Assembly: GCF_964275005.1 (NCBI RefSeq)
Contig: NC_092695.1
Coordinates: forward strand, 11,051,697 to 11,115,696
Source of the DNA: Diadema setosum
Lineage: Eukaryota > Echinodermata > Echinoidea > Diadematoida > Diadematidae
DNA length: 64,000 bases
Direction: 5' to 3'
Part shown: positions 22,301 to 32,132 of the stretch, in pieces
How the letters are laid out: the number at the start of each line of letters is the position of its first letter
Position numbering within the stretch: position 1 is the stretch's first letter
Notes under the pieces: model-generated
What the model was told of the DNA's origin: nothing
Databases searched by the model: none
The model's input: only the letters and a program-made list of their open reading frames with translations
Made by a program: the position numbers and the translations under genes

Positions 22301-25300
22301 TTTGTTCTATTTCTGATTATATTTATTCAGAGGTTACAAAGATTCTGCTGTTTGCTGCGCAAGCAACCCACGACCTTGTCCCACCAGACATCATTTCATC
22401 AGTTCTCAGGACTCTGGTAAACAACTTTGTGACTGAGAGAAACTCTAGTGAAGTCATGGCAGTCGGGTAAGGGTCATTTTCTTTTATTGTCAATCTCCGT
22501 ATTGCTTATGTGTTGGATTGCTAATTTTCCTTGTTTTGTAACCGCGCATGATATGGGACAAGTGATGGTTAGCAATGTGTACTAACAGGCTTTTCTTGTG
22601 TGACAGTACAAGAAAAAGCACTGATTATTAATGTCATCTTACGTTGTATGTTCACTTCTTAGTATATTTTGAAGACAGATCATGCTGAGGACTGTCAATT
22701 ACATTGCTGGAAGTACTATTATCAGTGCCCCAGCAGCAGTTTCAGTGAACTGTGTATTATAACCTGGACTTGCACAAACAAACACACAAACAAATGAGAT
22801 CATTGTTTGGCAAGATGTGGAAAATACCTGCTGCTTTGAGTTCCAACAATGAACACTTACTGATACATTTTGTCAAATGTTTGACTCCTGTATATGAGGG
22901 CAAATATGAGGGGTCGTATTCATTAGTGATAATAGTCTTTTCTTTTGTGTTCCGTCATTTATATCCATCTGTTACTTTCTTCATTGCGTTCTTAACATGG
23001 GCATGGATATGTCTTATTGAATTTGAATTCTTATGTGATGTACATGGAATGAAGACAGTGGAGTAACTCTTATTTCCATGTTGTGGTACCAAATTGCTGT
23101 AATTTCTTTTGTTCGGTGCTCTACCGACTGAGCTATTGAAAGCCCTAGTTCAGTGTTCTTCCCAGAAAGCCTAAATTCTCAATACTCGGATGATCAGAAG
23201 CTATAGCAGTGTGTTTGTGTGTGAGAAACACGCACACACTTAAACCTGGCATAAACCTGAAGGATAGTTCAACTTGGGGATAAATGCGAGGGATCACCGA
23301 AGTGATGCAGCTTTTTGAGTATGTAACAAATGCAGACAGAATAAAACTGACCAGAAAGAATATAATTTATTAGTGGAAAAATGAGCAAAGAAAATGGGAT
23401 TCCATCGAGATTCGAACCCGAGACCTCCGGACTGGGCTATAGAAAGCCCTAGTTCAGTGTTTGTCCCAGAAACCCTAAATTCTCAATGCTCGGATGGTCT
23501 TTTGTTCTTGTGATCTTTTGAGTGGACAGATTTCAACTTCATCAGTCACATTTGTAAAGGTTACTAATTTTGAATCTAGTTTCCATTTTTCTCAGCAAGG
23601 CAAAATAATAATTTACCCTAGACCTTAATTTTTGTGTTTAAATGATGGGAATTATAGAAGGAAACGTGCGAGTGAAGAGAAACTGAAGAGGAGTGGAGGG
23701 TATTGTGGCATGAGGGATGTATTACTGTAAGTGTTTTCTTCTGTTTGTTGGCAGGCTGAACGCAGTGCGAGAGATCTGCATCCGGTGCCCGCTGGCCATC
23801 AGCCCAGACCTGCTTCAGGACCTGGCCCAGTATAAGACCTACCGTAACAAGGCCGTCATGGCCGCTTCGCGCTCCCTCATCCAGCTCTTCCGAAACATCA
23901 ACCCGGAGCTGCTTCATAGGAAGGACAGGGTGAGAACCAAGGATGAGGAACAGGGCCCCTGTGACACATTGTTGCCATTTTCTAGAAAATAATGCATTCA
24001 CCCCTCTTCTCCCTGCTGGTACACAATCCTGCACGTAATACGAGGGGAATGCAATTCCATAGAACCACAGCTCAGATCTCTGATATGGGAAATAATAGAA
24101 AATAATGCTGGCTCAATTTTTGATATCAGAAATGTTTTTTTTTTTAAGTTTTAGAGCACTGCAATTATAAATGAATCCAAAGCAATGCTTCTACATTATT
24201 TGACATCAACTTATATGTGATAATGTTATTTTGCAAAAATGAGAGCCATTTTCTGCTCTCCAGAAAATTAATGATTTTTTCAGATACAAGGTCTTGTCAC
24301 CCAAGGGATAATATGCTTTCAGTCAATGTTCTCTTGATCAGGACAATGTATTCTGCAAGCAAACAGTAGAAAGATGTCTAGATGAGTAGTTCCTGCAAGT
24401 ACAGAAGAAATGTTCAGAATAAGCTATTAAATGAGATTACATAAATCAAAGTAAAATGCTCCTCGATGACCATCACCCATCAAACTCACTTTGTGTTCAT
24501 AGAATTTCACAATGTGGATGAGGCTAGATAAAAAGATGTAGTATTTCAGAACTTTTTTTCAACGTACACGTCGGACTATTCATGAATCCCCATTTATGTA
24601 GACATTGGCCTGTTATTGCAAAGAGGGTACAGATTCTGTTCAGGGCATGCCATTGCTTCAGAGGGAACTTGAAGCCCTTTGGCTTTGGTGATTGTGTTGC
24701 AGATAAATATATTGCTTTTCATGCATCAAGATTAGTAGAGGCAACCTGCTTTTTTTTTTCTGGCTGCAATAAGAAGTACAAGTCATTCATTACATCATCA
24801 GTATCTTATTAATCTGTTGAAGATCAGTCCTAAGTATTTTCGGACCGGTGTCTATGGGAAATGTGTGTTATAGCAAAGTCAGCCCATCCCAGCAAATCAT
24901 TACCTATGCAAAGATGTAAAGAACTTGAAAGAATTCCCATTAATCAGATTCTGCCTTCATTTTGCACCAAATACTAAGTTATTTCATCATGATCCTATCT
25001 TGTGCAGGGCAAACCCACAGAGCAGTCTACAGATGTCAGAGCTAAGGACTATGGAGAGCTGGTTGCACCTGACTTCATTTCAGGGGCCGAAGTCTTGCAA
25101 AATCCTGGAGAAGGGGAACAAGAGGAAGCTGACCAGAAAAAGAAAGGTACAAAGAAATATGGCTCTAAAGTGTGAGACTACCAAAGTTAACAAAGTTGGT
25201 GATATGGGTCCTTGTCTAATGGTTGGCTTCAACCCGCCGCACACTATACAACCTGAGGTCATTCGACTTCCCGACTGTCAGTTTGATGTCACCAAACACC

Positions 25301-28300
25301 CAAGTCTTGGGTCGTAGGACTAGGTCACACAACCTGATCGGAAGGCTTTAGCATGTTGAATTTTCTTTTAATAGTGGTCGTGCGTTTATAGCTAGCTAAC
25401 TTGCTAGCTGCACGTGCGCTGTGTGCTAAGGCACATGGGAGGCAGGTTGCAGGTCCTCAGGTCAAGTCGTATAGTGTGCGTTGCCCATTCACACGACCTG
25501 GTCTCATTGTCTGAAGGTTGTACGACCTCAGGTCGTGTAGTGTGCAGCAGGCTTTAGAGCTATCATGTGAACAGTCTTTATCTTGCCCAAAATATTCAAT
25601 GTTTACTGATATCACTATCCATAATGCTCGTTGTTGTGTATTGTCAGACTGTAATGTGGTTTGCATTGTGACAGGTGAACATTCAATAATTCGCAACAGC
25701 TTGTCATGTCAAACACTGTTTGATGTACATGTACCAGTGTGATTATTTAACAGGAAAGATTCTGTCATTATTTTTTCAAAAGCCCCCAGAAGTATTTCAC
25801 ATGGGATGAGCATACACACAGAATCATTGCAGAAGAGTGTTGTTGCAAGACCTCCTACAATTGGTAATGTTTTGGACAGGATACTTGCGGGAATCGGCTG
25901 TTTTCCTCTCTGCATGGGACAGGGATATGTGACCCGCTACAACAAAATGATCCTAAAGTCGGGAGAGATCGATTATTTGAAAATTGCATGGTATAATTCC
26001 CTTATCTTTCTGCTTTAAATTGATATATAACACATTTTATAAAAATAATTGGCTGCGGAGATATCGATGTTCAAAAGAGAGCATGCCGAGACGTATGGAA
26101 AATCACTGTTTCGAGAAAAGCGCCCTAAAAGTCTTCCTTTCGACGCAATCGCGATCAACACACGCAAGTCAGTTTTCACCTCTGGACAATAGAAGGTAAG
26201 CCCTAGCAACCCCCAAAGAGTTCATTCAAGCACATCAGCGTCAGCGGTCTCCTCACCAACCAATCAGTGACCAGGATGTGAGAAGTGGCTGAGCATAGCG
26301 CACCCCGCCCGCACGCACCAGTCGACTGGGCAGTGTGCGAGCTTCACGCTTCGGTTAGCAGCAAGCAGCAAACTGACCAATGAGATCACTCTGGTCGTTG
26401 TCAGGGGCGGAACCTATCTGTGGCGCTCAATCCAAATTTTCGAACCAGTCCCTGCTTCGTTGAAACGCCAAAAAACATGGCTCAGAAAAACGCTATTTTT
26501 TGGTCTTTCCTTTCATCATTTTGCTTCAAAATTTCGACAGATGATAGAAGACATGTTAGACTCCAATAATATATCAAAATCAGAAAATCGTAAGTTTTGA
26601 CCAATTTTAATGCTCTGACTTCAAACTCGATTTTCACGGCTTCGACCGTGCGCGACTTTAGGACCTTTTTGTTGTAGCGGGTCACATATATCTAGAGAAT
26701 GAAAAAATGTGAAGTGTATTCGTATCTCATATACTGCCTGTGAGATAGACAGGTATATGAATTTGGCTGTCACTACTTCTAGTAGAAAACAACATTATCA
26801 TGTCCAATTTTAGTTTGTATGTCTTGTAGAAACCTTGAAGGGTAGATATAGGAGGCAAGTGCTGTATATGGATGAATCAACTGTTTCTCCTGTTTTTTAT
26901 TGCACCATTGAAAGTGCTAATCATGCTTGCATGCTATGCCTCATTTTCTATGTTCAACTTTTGAAATTCTGTATGTGTGTTTGTGTAATGTGCCTGCAGA
27001 TGGATGGGAGACAGCCAGCAACTCTGACGATGACGACAGCGATGGGAGTTGGCACGATGTGGTGCACTCGTCGGACGACGAGGTCATCGAGAGGGAGGGG
27101 ACGGAGAATCCAGCCGCCAGCCTGACTGCCGAGGAGAGACTCCAGAGGGCAGCAGCCATCAGCCAGACGAGGATTCTGACACAAGAAGACTTCCAGGTAT
27201 GGCACCTCTCATGGACTTAATCGCTTGGAAATATGGGCAGTGGATGGATTGATTGACCATCCTGACATAAACCATGGGATAGCCCACCTTCCGGTCTATG
27301 AAGCCAGAGTCATATACATATACCAATACTCTGGTGTTGACATGCATCGTTGTTGACTGTGAAGTGGTCAGTGTGTAATAATAATTACTAGTTGCTTTTG
27401 GTGTAGTATGTATGAATGGCGTGCACTGATAGATCTGTGAGATTTAAAGATATTCTAGGCTCATTAAGTGGAGGGTAATGATAAATGTGATGACTGTTTC
27501 TCTGTGGTCTATTTCTAAGGCGACAGTTGTGCTTCCATTATGTCTCTTTTTATGTTGTTGGTCAGTGCTTACTGAACATGTTTAAGTATCTTCCATTTCT
27601 GCATACATTCTTCCTTCCTATACTTCCCTTCTGTTCTTCCATTTTTCCCTTCTCTTTTTTCTGTCCTTTATTTCCTTTTCTTCATCCCTTGCCCCTACTT
27701 TCTTCCCTTCTTCCATTTCATTCCTCTTTTCTTCCCCTTCTGTATTCCAACCCATATGTCAGAACAAACTTCAGCGGAAAATGGTGAAGAGATAGATGAC
27801 TCATCATCTGATTACATGCCATAAGGAATATATGAATGGAGATATTCATCTACTTTTTTAAAGAAAAGATTGACAAATGAAATTCTTCACAGGCCATTCG
27901 GACAGAACAGATGAGGAAGGAGGTGGCGTTTTCCAACAAGGTCAAGTCCGGTCGAAAACGGAAACATGTCGAGATCAGCATGGAGGACAGAGAAGGCGGG
28001 GAATTGCTGCCGCTGAGGAAGATCGAGTCGATCCAGTCTAAACCCAGACATGACAAGGAGACCAGAATGGCATCCATTATGGTAACCAATATTCTTGCTC
28101 TCTTATATCACTGTAGGGGGCAACAAAACCTAGTATCTCAAAAATGTCAAATGCTCAGGAAAAAAATAAAAAATAAAAAATGGCAGCCATAGCAAGTGGG
28201 ATTGCCTTTCCTTTGTCATACATGTACCATAAATATTGTCTTCATATTTTTGGTAAGACAACTAGGACATGGCCAGGACATCGCTTTAAAAAGTGATTAT

Positions 28301-30310
28301 CAGACAGTTGGTCAAAAAAAAAGTGATTATCAGACAATTTGTCAAAAAAAGTGATTTTCACCAACATTTGAAATACATTATGGTAACCAATATTCTTGGT
28401 TGTCACCTTATTGACCATATATGTTTTAATAGCCCACTCCAGTTTAGCCAAGTTTATATCATCGTGAAATGTATTGGAGAGGGGAGAGTGATGCTGAGAA
28501 TTTTTTTTTTTTAACCCGAGAATAAAATTTCTTAGTGTAAAACAAAAACCATAACTTTTGGTAACATTGTCATGAATTCATATAAATTTGATGGAGTGAG
28601 TGGATGACAATTTGTGTTTTATGCTAAGTTTTCTGTGCATTCCCTTATGCTTTTGCAAGCTGTACAGGGTGAAAGCCTCAGCAAAACTTACCGCTGTTTG
28701 CAATTTGTATGAAGTTTGCCAAAATGAGAGAAAATGAGAAGCTATTTCACACAAGCAGAGTAATGTTTCAGGAACATGCTTGTAAAATGGCTAGACTTGA
28801 GCATGTGTAATGCCATGTTTGTTTTTCCTTCTTCTTTTTTTTTTTTTTTTTGTCATTTTGTCCGTCTGTCCTGTTTGGACATCATTTTTGCTTTATCCTC
28901 TTAATGTTTTCTTTTCATGTTTTCTCCAGGCTGGCAGAGAAGGGCGAGAAAAGTTTGGCCCCAAGAAGCAGAAGATGAACCCCCATGCTAGCACCACCAA
29001 CAAGCAGAAAAAGAAGAACAAGCCCTACATGATGATGAAGCAGAAATTCAACATCAAGTCCAAGCACAAACGATCGTTCAAAGAAAAACAGGTATGTTTG
29101 TAGCATCAGAAATTTAGAAAAAAGATGAATGTGCAGAGAGAAACATGTACTGTATACGCTGAATATTTTGCGAGGTTTTTATTTTTGCAAATTTCGCGAG
29201 TCAGCTGCTATTAGCAAAATTAAAAACACGCGAAATATTGACTTTAATACCAATATAAATGTGACGTACACGTATACATTTCTCCGTTCAGTACAGGACT
29301 CCACGATCGCGAATTTAACCACTCGCGAAATTGTCGGAAAGTCCTGATTCGTGAAAATTTAGACTTGCGAAATATATGACGTATACATTATCTTGAGGGA
29401 AAAGGACATGGGGAATTATTCCATGATTAACACATTTTGAGCATCTCTTCATTTTACCTCTTTTTTTTTTCTTTTTTTTTTTTGCATGACTGGCAATTGC
29501 CGACTGAAACAATTTCCACTTAATAGTGCTAATGTACCATGTGGCAAAGTGAGGTAAACATGCCAGAACAGAGCAGAGCAATTAGCATTATCATTGTTGC
29601 CCGACATGTTGCAGACAGCATCATATAAGTCAATGACTCGAAGAATTGATGTTGAAGACTTGATGCATTGAAGAATTAAAGAATAGAAGATGTGGGGAAT
29701 CCTTTGTATTGCAGTGTTCTGTGTCTGTGTCTACCTGAGTGTACTATTAAGGCACAAGTGTGGGATGCCCTTCAAAACAAAATTTTCTCTTCGTTCAGTC
29801 TACTTGTATGCATCTTTCTCAATCAACCTAAAAAAAAGACTTGTTTGTACCAAGTATGTATTTTCATCTTTAATCCATCTATCTAGTCATCTACAGTACC
29901 TCCATTTATTTACTTATGTATCCTGAAACAAATAGGTTTATGAAGTACTCTATCAACCCACAGTAAGAACTCGTTTGTACCACTATGAATTTATCTTTCA
30001 TCCAGCTATCTAGTCGGCTACAATAGCTCCATTTATTCACTGTCTGTCCTGAAATTTATCCAGAAATAGGTTTATGGATTACTTAGTCCATTTTTCTATC
30101 CATATGTCTATTCCATTTTTTTTTTTATTGTTCATATGTATGTAACAGACACTAAAAATGGTTTAACAATCTGATCTATAGACATGTTTTCACATTTGTT
30201 CATTATTCTGTACCATGCATTTTTCATAACACCTTTAACTATACCTATCTTCGTTCTAGATTGCACTGAGAGACTCACTACTGAAGAGAGCAAAGAAACT
30301 CAAACACTGA
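7251..30310 (+). CDS. SDAD1: SDAD1 (SDA1 domain-containing protein 1), whole gene, 17 coding exons
   Basis: This gene encodes the SDA1 homolog, a nucleolar protein needed for late 60S pre-ribosome maturation and export and, in yeast, for passage through START. Joining the 17 exons listed below gives one frame of about 698 residues, close to the roughly 687 of vertebrate SDAD1. Every junction is GT-AG and phase-consistent. Family landmarks: the N-terminal block [18 protein letters not shown], the NUC130/3NT-like helical repeat region (residues about 60-215, with [20 protein letters not shown]), an acidic tract (residues about 220-240), a Lys-rich stretch (about 250-280), the block [20 protein letters not shown] (about 313-332), and a C-terminal SDA1 domain with RILTQEDFQ and a basic tail ([21 protein letters not shown]). 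The start is chosen because it reproduces the conserved N-terminus. It is convergent with EIF5B. No intact polyadenylation signal is obvious close to the stop; ATTAAA at 31557 and AATAAA at 33176 are distant candidates. Confidence 0.96.
7686..8001 (+). repeat. 41-bp direct repeat pair
   Basis: The same 41 bp (starting tcgcgacgtaccatgtacag) occurs exactly at 7686-7726 and 7961-8001. A diverged inverted copy lies near 11838-11865, at the other end of the TIR element. Confidence 0.8.
8186..9169 (-). repeat. 3' LTR (984 bp)
   Basis: TG...CA-bounded terminal repeat. It contains a GGCAGC-rich expansion at about 8200-8270, absent from the other LTR, and about three 45-bp tandem units (starting gatcgcgttgaatgcagcga) at 8432-8575. 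Confidence 0.85.
9170..9183 (-). promoter_or_regulatory. Polypurine tract of the LTR element
   Basis: The minus-strand sequence GGAAGGGGGCTAAA directly abuts the 3' LTR, where plus-strand DNA priming is expected. Confidence 0.6.
9269..10288 (-). CDS. Gag-like ORF of the LTR retrotransposon (339 aa)
   Basis: This is the only substantial frame between the LTRs. Residues 35-75 are Arg/Ser-rich. Residues 86-103 read [18 protein letters not shown], resembling the C-W/F-x-H-xx-F-G-xx-A-xx-C-xx-P-C segment found near the C-terminus of metazoan Gypsy Gag proteins. Residues from about 110 on are low-complexity Pro/Thr/Gln-rich. The N-terminal capsid portion and all of Pol are missing. It may still be translated, but a host role is not indicated. 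Confidence 0.6.
   Translation of the reverse strand: MATTSPPADVIANLTAQVLLLTEQLFILVARMDERRSQRTSRRSQRKYRPRSRQRSRGGNRGHGGGPRTAPRKRTPSQIRHAGSECYFHWKFGDAARQCCSPCSRRKRPIISNAPGKQPSQTSAATCPSGSDTTGRRSPTSDRQHRAVDYGTHSSTVTTAEVSALPPSPPNKTKPPPALHLQAVKPPVTTLGERSPTPDFGPRRNLRRKRKRNTTSHAPARPHNSTRDPKHLTLEINAKRETTTTSIPLTTPRQQPTPVPARSTASTPSVPLTIPRQQPTRPQQTTLQQPTQPQQTTLRQSTSLLQQSTPLLQPTRTTRTGGKHVHWPAHYVQYMYFDT
10622..11547 (-). repeat. 5' LTR (926 bp)
   Basis: Direct repeat of the left LTR without the GGCAGC expansion. It carries the same 45-bp tandem units at about 10810-10953. Confidence 0.85.
12002..12036 (+). repeat. (CTT)n microsatellite
   Basis: About 35 bp of uninterrupted CTT. It produces a spurious poly-Glu frame on the minus strand. 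Confidence 0.95.
12956..13060 (+). CDS. SDAD1: SDAD1 exon 2
   Basis: Residues 31-65 ([15 protein letters not shown]...DELIMFLCQ); acceptor tacag, donor gtattg; phase 0. Confidence 0.95.
13689..13787 (+). CDS. SDAD1: SDAD1 exon 3
   Basis: Residues 66-98 ([20 protein letters not shown]...NPDMRM); donor gtgagt; phase 0. Confidence 0.95.
14456..14482 (+). promoter_or_regulatory. AGGTCA half-site cluster (DR1, DR2, DR0) in the family A element
   Basis: AGGTCA begins at 14456, 14463, 14471 and 14477, giving spacings of 1, 2 and 0. DR1 AGGTCA is the consensus for RXR/HNF4/COUP-type nuclear receptors. Similar clusters recur near 14605, 14755 and 14898. Whether any is bound is unknown. Confidence 0.4.
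14933..15315. mobile_element. TTAA-flanked foldback MITE (383 bp), copy 1
   Basis: Flanked by TTAA (14929-14932 and 15316-15319) with ends AGGG...CCCT. The two halves are inverted: 'gatgaaaatcggttttgaaa' against 'ttgaaaaccaattttcatc'. A second copy of identical length is at 60697-61079. TTAA duplication is the hallmark of piggyBac-type transposition. Confidence 0.65.
16220..16402 (+). CDS. SDAD1: SDAD1 exon 4
   Basis: Residues 99-159; contains [20 protein letters not shown], strongly conserved in SDAD1; donor gtgagt; phase 0. Confidence 0.96.
16926..17026 (+). CDS. SDAD1: SDAD1 exon 5
   Basis: Residues 160-193 ([20 protein letters not shown]...), with two leftover bases that join exon 6 to make the Trp of IWNDAKTV. 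Confidence 0.95.
17593..17650 (+). CDS. SDAD1: SDAD1 exon 6
   Basis: Short exon, residues to 212 ([19 protein letters not shown]); acceptor atcag, donor gtagtg. Confidence 0.95.
18381..18455 (+). CDS. SDAD1: SDAD1 exon 7
   Basis: Residues 213-237, ending in an acidic [13 protein letters not shown] tract; acceptor after a long T run, donor gtacat. Confidence 0.95.
18823..18924 (+). CDS. SDAD1: SDAD1 exon 8
   Basis: Residues 238-271, [14 protein letters not shown] followed by a Lys/Arg-rich stretch; donor gtgagt; phase 0. Confidence 0.94.
19694..19766 (+). CDS. SDAD1: SDAD1 exon 9
   Basis: Residues 272-295, [20 protein letters not shown]...; the final G starts the Asp codon completed in exon 10. 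Confidence 0.95.
19844..20030. mobile_element. TACAGT-type MITE in SDAD1 intron 9
   Basis: Left 'tcactgaactccattataac' and right 'ggggagtccactgta' are diverged inverted ends of the same family as 3528-3713. The internal 'ttataatgaaattgtggtta' also matches that family. Confidence 0.5.
20385..20546 (+). CDS. SDAD1: SDAD1 exon 10
   Basis: Residues 296-349; contains [20 protein letters not shown] and [16 protein letters not shown], among the most conserved blocks of the family; donor gtaggc. Confidence 0.96.
20590..20731. mobile_element. TACTGTA-type MITE fragment
   Basis: Begins TACTGTAAAACCAGAAAT and carries the 'tgcatgaaattttcgtg' motif seen in the copy at 35114-35272. The right end is interrupted by the Helentron-like element starting at 20732. 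Confidence 0.5.
20732..21619 (+). mobile_element. Helentron-like non-autonomous element, family B copy 1
   Basis: The 5' end TATACCCCC folds with GGGGGTATA around AAAC-GAA-GTTT (20732-20766). The 3' end has the inverse TTTGGCGGGGGTATA, then the stem-loop GTCGC-TGTA-GCGAC (21598-21611), then atttCTAG. The interior has a GGGCGGTC microsatellite and four diverged units of about 170 bp, each containing 'gttgccatggtaac'. A 23-26 bp tandem duplication (ttttgaccaaagcttatgaa) lies at about 21530-21575. Only the terminal architecture, not the interior, resembles family A. Confidence 0.62.
20778..20850 (+). repeat. (GGGCGGTC)n-like minisatellite
   Basis: Imperfect GGGCGGTC/GGTC repeats in family B, at the place where family A has GTCC repeats. 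Confidence 0.85.
22331..22466 (+). CDS. SDAD1: SDAD1 exon 11
   Basis: Residues 350-394 ([20 protein letters not shown]...[15 protein letters not shown]); donor gtaagg; two bases carry into exon 12. Confidence 0.96.
23105..23500 (-). mobile_element. tRNA-derived SINE fragments
   Basis: The minus strand of 23117-23140 reads TAGCTCAGTCGGTAGAGCAC, a tRNA A-box region. The minus strand of 23403-23422 reads GGTCTCGGGTTCGAATC, a B-box. Both are joined to the same downstream block (plus strand 'aaagccctagttcagtgtt', at about 23148 and 23443). These are two partial copies of one tRNA-derived SINE, one lacking the B-box side and the other the A-box side. Neither is an intact tRNA gene. Confidence 0.5.
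23755..23929 (+). CDS. SDAD1: SDAD1 exon 12
   Basis: Residues 395-453 ([20 protein letters not shown]...[10 protein letters not shown]). It is more GC-rich than its neighbours; acceptor ggcag, donor gtgaga. Confidence 0.96.
25008..25146 (+). CDS. SDAD1: SDAD1 exon 13
   Basis: Residues 454-499 ([20 protein letters not shown]...) with an acidic-to-basic end; the last G completes Asp with exon 14. Confidence 0.95.
25226..25555. mobile_element. Foldback element downstream of SDAD1 exon 13
   Basis: The left 'ccgcacactatacaacctga' is inverted on the right as 'aggtcgtgtagtgtgcagca'. The interior repeats 'acgacctg' and 'gtcgta' boxes in both orientations. Family and target duplication not determined. 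Confidence 0.45.
25928..26686. mobile_element. TIR element (TGTGACCCGCTACAACA ends)
   Basis: The left end TGTGACCCGCTACAACAAAA, continuing to 'tcctaaagtcg' (about 34 bp), is inverted at the right end with few mismatches. TA flanks both sides. It is 759 bp with no convincing ORF. Confidence 0.65.
27000..27196 (+). CDS. SDAD1: SDAD1 exon 14
   Basis: Residues 500-565: a Trp-containing acidic region ([20 protein letters not shown]) leading to [16 protein letters not shown]; donor gtatgg. Confidence 0.96.
27590..27745 (+). repeat. Polypyrimidine-rich tract in SDAD1 intron 14
   Basis: About 150 bp of almost pure C/T on the plus strand (ttccttcc, cccttct type). Confidence 0.8.
27893..28081 (+). 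CDS. SDAD1: SDAD1 exon 15
   Basis: Residues 566-628 ([11 protein letters not shown]...KETRMASIM). The donor ATG|gtaacc is duplicated, together with adjacent exon and intron bases, 301 bp downstream. Confidence 0.95.
28098..28375. mobile_element. Dispersed repeat insertion flanked by a 23-bp duplication of the exon 15 donor
   Basis: Bases 28075-28097 (cattatggtaaccaatattc...) recur exactly at 28376-28398. The insert between them, containing 'aacctagtatctcaaaaatg', 'attgcctttcctt' and 'aggacatcgct', is related to 51598-51835 in an EIF5B intron. An inner unit 'gtgattatcagacaa/gtt' is repeated about three times. Confidence 0.55.
28930..29091 (+). CDS. SDAD1: SDAD1 exon 16
   Basis: Residues 629-682, Lys-rich C-terminal segment ending [12 protein letters not shown]; donor gtatgt. 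Confidence 0.95.
29148..29390. mobile_element. TACTGTATACGC-type MITE, copy 1
   Basis: Left TACTGTATACGCTGAATATT and right 'cgaaatatatgacgtataca' are inverted ends. Full-length similarity to 57830-58060. Confidence 0.6.
30260..30310 (+). CDS. SDAD1: SDAD1 exon 17 (last)
   Basis: Residues 683-698 ([16 protein letters not shown]) followed by TGA; acceptor tctag. Confidence 0.95.
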   Translation: MALRDSLLKRAKKLKH

Positions 30311-31642
30311 AGACATGGCATGACCACAAACCTGCTAACTAACGATGTGCAGTCCTCATCCATTCTGGGATCACAAGCTTTGACAGAAGGGACTAATGAT
30401 CATTCATTGTGTCATCTTCAGACTCCTCAGGGAAGGAGAGGTGTGTCCTTGGTCTCCAGCCCGGAGTATAGCCAGAGGCCACCACCGTGCAGTGTCCAAA
30501 CTCGGACTGGACTTTGCCAGGACAATACATGCCCTGGAAATATAAAACACTATGAGCAGGAATTCAAATCAGGTCGTTCAAAGCAGCTAGAGCTGTGCAT
30601 TGGGATTTGTTTATTTATTCATCTGATTATTTTTGCAATATTCTTGCTCAGCAACTTTGCCCAGTTGTATGACCAGATGACCAGTGTAAAGGACGGCATG
30701 GGAGCATGGACCAGGGTATGAACCAGGCAGACATTTTTAATGATTATCCATGCGCTAATCCATAGCTCATCTTCCTACAAAGTTATAGCTGACTGCACAC
30801 AGCCCAGTAACACAATCAGAATAGGGAGATTTTTGGCAGGATTGATGTTACAATGGACAGACAGGAGTAGTACCCTTGCGGTAATGTGAAGACAGGACTA
30901 TGCCAGAAAAGACCAAAGTGACTTCACATGGCATTGACACCATGACATGAGGTCACACACTTCTGTTGAGCCACCCACAAGCTGTCACAGTGAGGAATGG
31001 ACTAGGGGTAGGGCAGGCAGGGATTATCTCCAGGGTTTTGTCCATATCGACAGGGATAAATATGCAATAATATCCCATAACAAAGGGTATACAGATTCAT
31101 TTTCCAATGTCCTATGAAGTAAAAAACAAACAAACAAACAAACAACAACAACATTCCAAGCCCCTTTAAAATTTCGAATGTCAACTTGAAGACTGTTGGA
31201 ATTGAGATACGTACATTGTTAGATCCCCTCGTCGTCACGCTTTGGCAGTTTTAACTTTTTAACTTTTTTTTTTTTCAATTTGAAGGACTCTTTTTTTTTT
31301 CCAATGCAGAACTGAACAGATGAGGAAGTGAAAACAAATTGGAAATCAGTGCATGATGCAGCTGTACTGCCCAACCTGTCAGGGTTTTGATGCAGAAATA
31401 TAGATATGTCACAATTTTTAAATTTCATGTATGGTGCAGTTCAGTATGTACTGATGCACTGTGAGGGCATAAAGTATTTATGCTCCATTTTAATTGGATG
31501 TACTGTAATGTCCTACATTGTGTAGATGCCAGAAATGGAGCAGTATAAGTCACTTTATTAAAAGCAAAGTCTATTAAAATAACCATGTACAGTGGACTCT
31601 ACTGTTGTCTTTGTGGTTGTTGCCTACATGGAGTTACTCATA

Positions 31643-32132
31643 AGGCGTTTTCACATCAGCCCGATAAACAATCCAAGCTCGAGAAATTTTTCGCGATTGC
31701 GAGTTAGCGCGCTATTTCATTTCTTATTCACATCAGCCCGAAGAGAATCAGCCCAAATTTTTGTCGAGCTAATTCAACAGCTGAGTATGTGCAAACCGCA
31801 TAAGTAATGTGTGTGTCCTCTCAAAAATTCCTCGTGATTTGTGTGCAGTTTGCCTCGATCGATCGGGTCACACACGCTAGGCGTAATGAGATGCATCGCG
31901 CTAATTTCTCGAGTCGTTTTCACATTATCAAAAAGCGCGCTTCTATCCCGCTACATGTATTTCAGACATTGCCCGAGTTGGACTCGAGAAATTTTCTCGA
32001 TCAGAGCGATACAATTAGCACGTTAATTTGTGTTCACATTATCAAATAGCGCGCTATTTCGCTATCGGGAAAATATCCCAAGTCAGAAAATAGCGCGCTA
32101 TTTCGAAACATCGGGCTGATGTGAAAACGCCT
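31643..32132. mobile_element. TIR element (AGGCGTTTTCACATCAGCCC ends)
   Basis: AGGCGTTTTCACATCAGCCC at the left end is inverted exactly at the right end. The interior repeats 'tagcgcgctatttc' and 'ctcgagaaatttt' in both orientations. 490 bp, non-coding; the flanks suggest a TA-type duplication. Confidence 0.65.

Larger units (their letters stand above)
13061..30259 (+). other. Remaining SDAD1 introns
   Basis: Introns 2 (13061-13688), 4 (16403-16925), 5 (17027-17592), 6 (17651-18380), 11 (22467-23754, except the SINE pieces), 12 (23930-25007), 14 (27197-27892, except the pyrimidine tract) and 16 (29092-30259, except one MITE) are AT-rich, with T-runs before the acceptors. They hold no additional exon, RNA gene or further repeat that I can support. 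Confidence 0.5.

Noticed and set aside
23117..23140. Possible tRNA gene on the minus strand
   Set aside because: Only the A-box half is present and no cloverleaf can be completed; it belongs to a SINE fragment.
30320..30721. 133-residue frame just after the SDAD1 stop, with a hydrophobic segment
   Set aside because: Lies in the SDAD1 3' UTR, has no recognisable homology, and the single hydrophobic stretch is not enough evidence.
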